A DNA stretch of 64,000 nucleotides from JBMYZL01 sp965661765. Lineage in GTDB: Bacteria > Bacteroidota > Bacteroidia > Flavobacteriales_D > Sanyastnellaceae. Shown in pieces: positions 60,692 through 64,000 of the stretch. Location: assembly GCA_965661765.1 (NCBI GenBank), contig CBFIFE010000007.1:11374-75373 (forward strand), in the 5' to 3' direction. Below the pieces are notes generated by a model. It was not told the origin of the DNA. It searched no databases and saw nothing but the letters and a program-made list of their open reading frames with translations. How positions within the stretch are numbered: the stretch's first letter is position 1; each line of letters begins with the position of its first letter. Both the position numbers and the translations under genes were made by a program.

Positions 60692-63283
60692 CTACACCGC
60701 GTTGCGAGAGGCATTGACGATGCCGTACATGGACCGCACAACGAGCCGCTTGAGAATTTCCGGATCCCAGTGGCCATTGGGGCTGCGTTGCATCCGATCC
60801 ATCTCGCTGAGCGCAAAGTGCTGAATGATCAAGAGCGGCTTGATGAGGCCGTCCCGCAAGGCGATGGATTCGCGGATGTGTGGGTGATTTTGCATGAGCT
60901 CGGTTTGGCCTGAAATCTGCAAAACATAGTCCATCGTGCGCTCAAACTCTTCATGGATGTCGGACCAAATCCCGCCAAACCTCTCGTCCCGCTTCAGGTG
61001 AGCCGTCAGCCGGAAATCGCACTTCATCATCGATTGCATGCTGTTCTCCACCAGGGCTTTGAAAAAGGCATTCTCGGCGTAGAGGGTGGAGGCTTCCGCC
61101 AACCGGCCCTCCTCGTCAAGCGCGGCAAGGGCGGTGCCGAGGCCGTAATAGCCAGGCACGTTTTGCTTGAGCTGAGACCAGGAACCGACGAATGGAATCG
61201 CTCGAAGATCACTGAAATTGAGCGGGCCGTCGGGCTTACGGCTGGTCGGGCGGCTGGCAATGTTCGTTTCGCCGTAGTATTTGAGGGTGCCGAAGGTGGC
61301 CAAATAATCGAGGAACGCAGGGTGCGCCTTGAGGGCGCTGTACTTTTCGTAGCTTTTGTCCGCAAGCCAAGCCAACAACGCTTGCCCCTCCCCTTCGAGT
61401 CGGGTCCCAGGGTCATCGAACAGTCGGTTGCGGAGGCCCGCCGTCAGCAACAATTCCAGGTTGAACCCGGCAGAACGCGGGATGCCGAAGTTGCTGGAAA
61501 TGGTTTGGCCTTGGATGGTGGTTTGAATCTCGGTGTTTTCGATGTCGCGGCCCAACGACGCGTAAAACCGGTGGGTGTTGCCGCCTCCCCGGGCGGGCGG
61601 ACCGCCACGACCGTCAAAAAACAACACCGTGACCCCGGCATTTCTGGAGGCCTCGGTCAAAGACCGCTTGGCTTCGTAAATGCTCAGATTTGCACGCAAG
61701 TAGCCGCCATCCTTTGTCCCGTCAGAGAATCCGAGCATCACGGTCTGGCGGTTGTTCCGGGATTCGAGGTGATCGCGATACACCGGAATGCTGTAGAGGG
61801 ATTGCATTTGGCCTTGGGCACCCGCGAGGTCATCAATTGTCTCAAAGAGGGGGACCAAATCCAGCGTCATCGCGCCTCCCCAGCCACTCATTCGGGCCAA
61901 GGCCCAGAGGGCGGCCAGGTCATGAGTGCCACGGCAATTGCTCAGAATGAACCGGTGGCAGCCTTGTTCCCCATTCCGGTTTTGGATGCCGCGGATGGCC
62001 ACCAGGGACTCGATGACATCGCGGTGACGTTCCTCAGACAAGTTCTCCTTCCACTGCGGGGCGCCGACGCATGGCGGGTAAGCGAAGAGTTGGTGGGTTT
62101 GGTCTTGGACTGAAAGCGCCCGAAAGGCCGGAGCGCCGCCGGGGTGCAAAATGTCCAATGCCGCATCGAGGGCCGACTGCACCACCCGGCTGTCCTGACG
62201 AATGTCGATGGACGCGAAGTGCATGCCGAACAACCGAACTTTGAAAATGAGACCTCGAATCTGCTCGGCGTACAGGCCGTTGTAATCCGACTCCACCAGT
62301 TCCAGCACATCTTCGAGGGATGAACGCAGTTTTGCAGCTGTCAAACCCTGGGCCATGGCGTTGTCGCTTTGCATGGCTTGCTCGATGCGGGTCTGTATGG
62401 CGTCGAGCAAGGGCGATGCGTGTCGAAAGGTGATTCGACGCCGGAGCTGCCGAACCTCTCTTCGGTAGGCCCTGAGCAAAGTCATTCGCAGGCGATCAGC
62501 AACATCTTCAGTGGTGCCCGCGGACACAAAGGGGTTTCCGTCGCGGTCCCCACCTGGCCAAAACCCAATGCCCACCAGTCCGTCGGGCAGACTTTCACCA
62601 GATGGGTCATCGAGGGCCTGAGCAAAGCGGCTGAAGAGTTCGGGCGCGGCATGAAAGAAGACGTTCTCGAGATACCAGGTTTGGCGCACCGCCTCTTCGA
62701 AAGGTGTGGGCGGCTCGGACTGGAAAAATGGGGTCAAACCGAGCTGGTGCAAGAGCTTTCGGATCCCCACAAGGTCGTTCGCTTCCATCGCCTGAGCAAG
62801 GTCCGTGATGATGGCCAAGGCATTGCCGGGGTAAAACTGGGTCGGATGGGCCGTCAAAACAACACGCACGGCATACGTAGCGAGGCGCTCCCTGAAGTCC
62901 TCTTCAAGGCCATGTCGGCGCACCCGCTGCATCAACGACATCAGCGACTCCGTGCCGCCCATGTCATTGAGCTGCGCGTAGCGGGCGTCCTCGAGTGCGT
63001 CCACCAGAACGACCTGTCGCTCAACGTATTGAATGATGCGGAAGAGGAGCTCGGTTTGGTCTTCACCTCGATCCAAACCCTGCGAACGGAAAAACCCCTC
63101 CAAAATTTCTGTCGGGGTCTGCTCTTGCGCGAGCCCCTTTTCGCAAGCCTCCTGCAACAGCGGCACCCGCAGGCCGGTCTGGCGAATGCCATCGAGTGGA
63201 AGGGTGAGGAAAATGCCATTAAACACCTGAAACGGATGGCTCACCACCTGATTGTATTCCTTGCGCTCGCGGGTTGACTGCAT
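60692..63283 (-). CDS. ppc: Phosphoenolpyruvate carboxylase
   Basis: An 863-residue PEP carboxylase, which makes oxaloacetate from PEP and bicarbonate to refill the TCA cycle. Motifs: VLTAHPTQFYP (active-site His), GFWPGGDRDGNPFV, MLGFSDGTKDGGYLRAN and the mobile loop FFDGRGGPPARGGGN. The C-terminus is VNASRNAV instead of the usual NTG ending. The ATG at 63283 is chosen because further in-frame codons run into the divergent aldo/keto reductase gene. A -7 box lies 6 nt upstream on the minus strand. No other metabolic gene is coupled to it. Confidence 0.95.
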   Translation of the reverse strand: MQSTRERKEYNQVVSHPFQVFNGIFLTLPLDGIRQTGLRVPLLQEACEKGLAQEQTPTEILEGFFRSQGLDRGEDQTELLFRIIQYVERQVVLVDALEDARYAQLNDMGGTESLMSLMQRVRRHGLEEDFRERLATYAVRVVLTAHPTQFYPGNALAIITDLAQAMEANDLVGIRKLLHQLGLTPFFQSEPPTPFEEAVRQTWYLENVFFHAAPELFSRFAQALDDPSGESLPDGLVGIGFWPGGDRDGNPFVSAGTTEDVADRLRMTLLRAYRREVRQLRRRITFRHASPLLDAIQTRIEQAMQSDNAMAQGLTAAKLRSSLEDVLELVESDYNGLYAEQIRGLIFKVRLFGMHFASIDIRQDSRVVQSALDAALDILHPGGAPAFRALSVQDQTHQLFAYPPCVGAPQWKENLSEERHRDVIESLVAIRGIQNRNGEQGCHRFILSNCRGTHDLAALWALARMSGWGGAMTLDLVPLFETIDDLAGAQGQMQSLYSIPVYRDHLESRNNRQTVMLGFSDGTKDGGYLRANLSIYEAKRSLTEASRNAGVTVLFFDGRGGPPARGGGNTHRFYASLGRDIENTEIQTTIQGQTISSNFGIPRSAGFNLELLLTAGLRNRLFDDPGTRLEGEGQALLAWLADKSYEKYSALKAHPAFLDYLATFGTLKYYGETNIASRPTSRKPDGPLNFSDLRAIPFVGSWSQLKQNVPGYYGLGTALAALDEEGRLAEASTLYAENAFFKALVENSMQSMMKCDFRLTAHLKRDERFGGIWSDIHEEFERTMDYVLQISGQTELMQNHPHIRESIALRDGLIKPLLIIQHFALSEMDRMQRSPNGHWDPEILKRLVVRSMYGIVNASRNAV

Positions 63284-63289
63284 AGTCTG

Positions 63290-63303
63290 CGAAGGTAACT
63301 TTG
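63290..63303. promoter_or_regulatory. Overlapping divergent -7 boxes of ppc and aldo/keto reductase
   Basis: Minus strand TACCTTCG (63290-63297) is followed by 6 nt and the ppc ATG (63283). Plus strand TAACTTTG (63296-63303) is followed by CTGC and the reductase ATG (63308). The boxes share two bases, so RNA polymerase can occupy only one at a time. For the reductase, TTG at 63274-63276 lies 19 nt upstream. Confidence 0.6.
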
Positions 63304-63307
63304 CTGC

Positions 63308-64000
63308 ATGGAATACCGACGCATGGGGCCCACCGGTTTGCATTTGAGCGAGCTGTCGTTTGGGAGTTGGATCACTTTCGGAAACCAAATCGGCGACAAC
63401 ACCGCCGGCCGGCTTCTCGACATGGCCTATGAGGCCGGGGTGAATTTCTTTGACAATGCCGAGACCTATGCAGATGGCCGATCGGAGGAGGTGATGGGGG
63501 CGTTGCTGAAGGCTCGGGGTTGGTCCCGAGACACGTGGATGGTTTCCTCGAAGGTCTACTTCGGCGCCGGAGGGCGCCTGCCCACCCAACGCGGGCTGAG
63601 CAGAAAACATGTGATCGAAGCCTGCGAGGCCGCCCTGAAGCGATTGCAAGTCGACTATTTGGACATTTACATGTGCCACAGGCCGGACAAACTGACTCCG
63701 ATGGCGGAAACGGTTTGGTCCATGCATCAACTCATCATGCAGGGCAAAGTCCTGTACTGGGGAACCAGCGAATGGAGTGCAGCGGAAATCATGGACGCCC
63801 ACAGGATTGCTGAACGGCATCATTTGATCGGTCCAGTGGTGGAACAGCCGCAGTACAACATGCTCGTGCGGGGCAAAGTGGAGGTGGAATACGCCGATGT
63901 GTTCCGTACAGTGGGCATGGGCACGACGATTTGGAGCCCACTGGCGAGCGGCATCCTCACAGGCAAGTACCTCACAGGTGCAGAAGCCACAGCGCGTTTG
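63308..64000 (+). CDS. Aldo/keto reductase (3' truncated)
   Basis: The first 231 residues of an aldo/keto reductase; the frame runs off the window end. The catalytic tetrad is complete: Asp49, Tyr54 (DNAETYADG), Lys82 (SSKVY) and His124 (YMCHRPD). The NADPH-region markers QYNMLVRGKVEVEY and TIWSPLASGILTGKY place it near the Kv-beta/YghZ-like branch (AKR6/AKR14). The substrate is unknown. It diverges from ppc with only 24 nt between start codons, and its -7 box lies 4 nt before the ATG. Confidence 0.92.
   Translation, partial: MEYRRMGPTGLHLSELSFGSWITFGNQIGDNTAGRLLDMAYEAGVNFFDNAETYADGRSEEVMGALLKARGWSRDTWMVSSKVYFGAGGRLPTQRGLSRKHVIEACEAALKRLQVDYLDIYMCHRPDKLTPMAETVWSMHQLIMQGKVLYWGTSEWSAAEIMDAHRIAERHHLIGPVVEQPQYNMLVRGKVEVEYADVFRTVGMGTTIWSPLASGILTGKYLTGAEATARL

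Noticed and set aside
63284..63823. N-terminal extension of ppc
   Set aside because: The extra codons run antisense through the aldo/keto reductase, which has an intact catalytic tetrad. The ATG at 63283 gives a normal ppc length.
1..64000. Mobile elements, prophage, integrase or attachment sites
   Set aside because: No transposase, integrase or phage structural motifs were recognised in any frame, and tRNA-Asp shows no flanking partial copy.

Overview
The window looks like a chromosomal segment of a Bacteroidota bacterium, most likely a Flavobacteriales-type lineage. The evidence is: several proteins with type IX secretion (T9SS) C-terminal sorting domains, including two giant proteins with the gliding-motility-associated C-terminal domain; family-typical proteins (DUF5723, DUF4199, DUF6438, S46 dipeptidyl-peptidase, an S16 ribosomal protein with a long tail, and DnaE with an N-terminal proofreading exonuclease); and many matches to the Bacteroidota -7 promoter element TAnnTTTG. 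Two runs of exactly 99 N suggest a draft or metagenome-derived assembly. I see no transposase, integrase, prophage, CRISPR array or rRNA. One tRNA (Asp) is present. Coding density is very high and no stretch longer than 300 bases lacks a gene. The longest intergenic stretch (60423-60691) holds a G-rich 9-bp minisatellite and a terminator.

Layout. 1-12.3 kb: a truncated carboxypeptidase-like gene, a GT2 glycosyltransferase, a WYL regulator, a lipoprotein plus DUF5723 outer-membrane pair, a lemA-TPM-TPM operon, a small membrane protein, a T9SS-secreted protein, tRNA-Asp, a glycosyltransferase-like gene and a DUF58 protein. 12.4-17.2 kb: trxA and dnaE. 17.3-20.7 kb: a compact pterin-type cluster, with folE facing a four-gene operon in which every junction is a 4-nt overlap (RibD-C/DHFR-like reductase, CYTH triphosphate-tunnel protein, FolB-cupin fusion, SDR reductase). 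20.8-30.7 kb: rpsP, rimM, a PIN-PhoH ATPase, a five-heme T9SS cytochrome, a DUF721 gene, recF, a TPR protein, ribH, a membrane glycosyltransferase and DUF2461. 30.8-35.1 kb: two M1 metallopeptidases flanking bioY. 35.1-44.8 kb: an ECF sigma factor, a membrane-anchored putative anti-sigma with PKD and CHU_C-like domains, and two tandem ~1270-residue secreted proteins, all on the minus strand. 44.9-49.1 kb: mnmA and a Kazal/Cys-repeat T9SS protein. 49.2-60.4 kb: a polyprenyl-phosphate glycosyltransferase with a DUF4199 protein, accC, an exonuclease-membrane protein-DUF2520-KdsC run, yidC, a DUF6438 lipoprotein and an S46 peptidase. 60.6-64 kb: ppc and a divergent, truncated aldo/keto reductase.

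The two most interesting arrangements are the pterin cluster, where the CYTH protein could be the missing dihydroneopterin-triphosphate phosphatase, and the sigma/anti-sigma/adhesin operon, where a T9SS-type end domain sits on an inner-membrane regulator. A third window-wide signal is the -7 promoter box placed 4-6 nt before the ATG of nine genes, which predicts leaderless mRNAs, alongside fifteen 4-nt stop/start overlaps. Functions are inferred from motifs read by eye; no database search was run.
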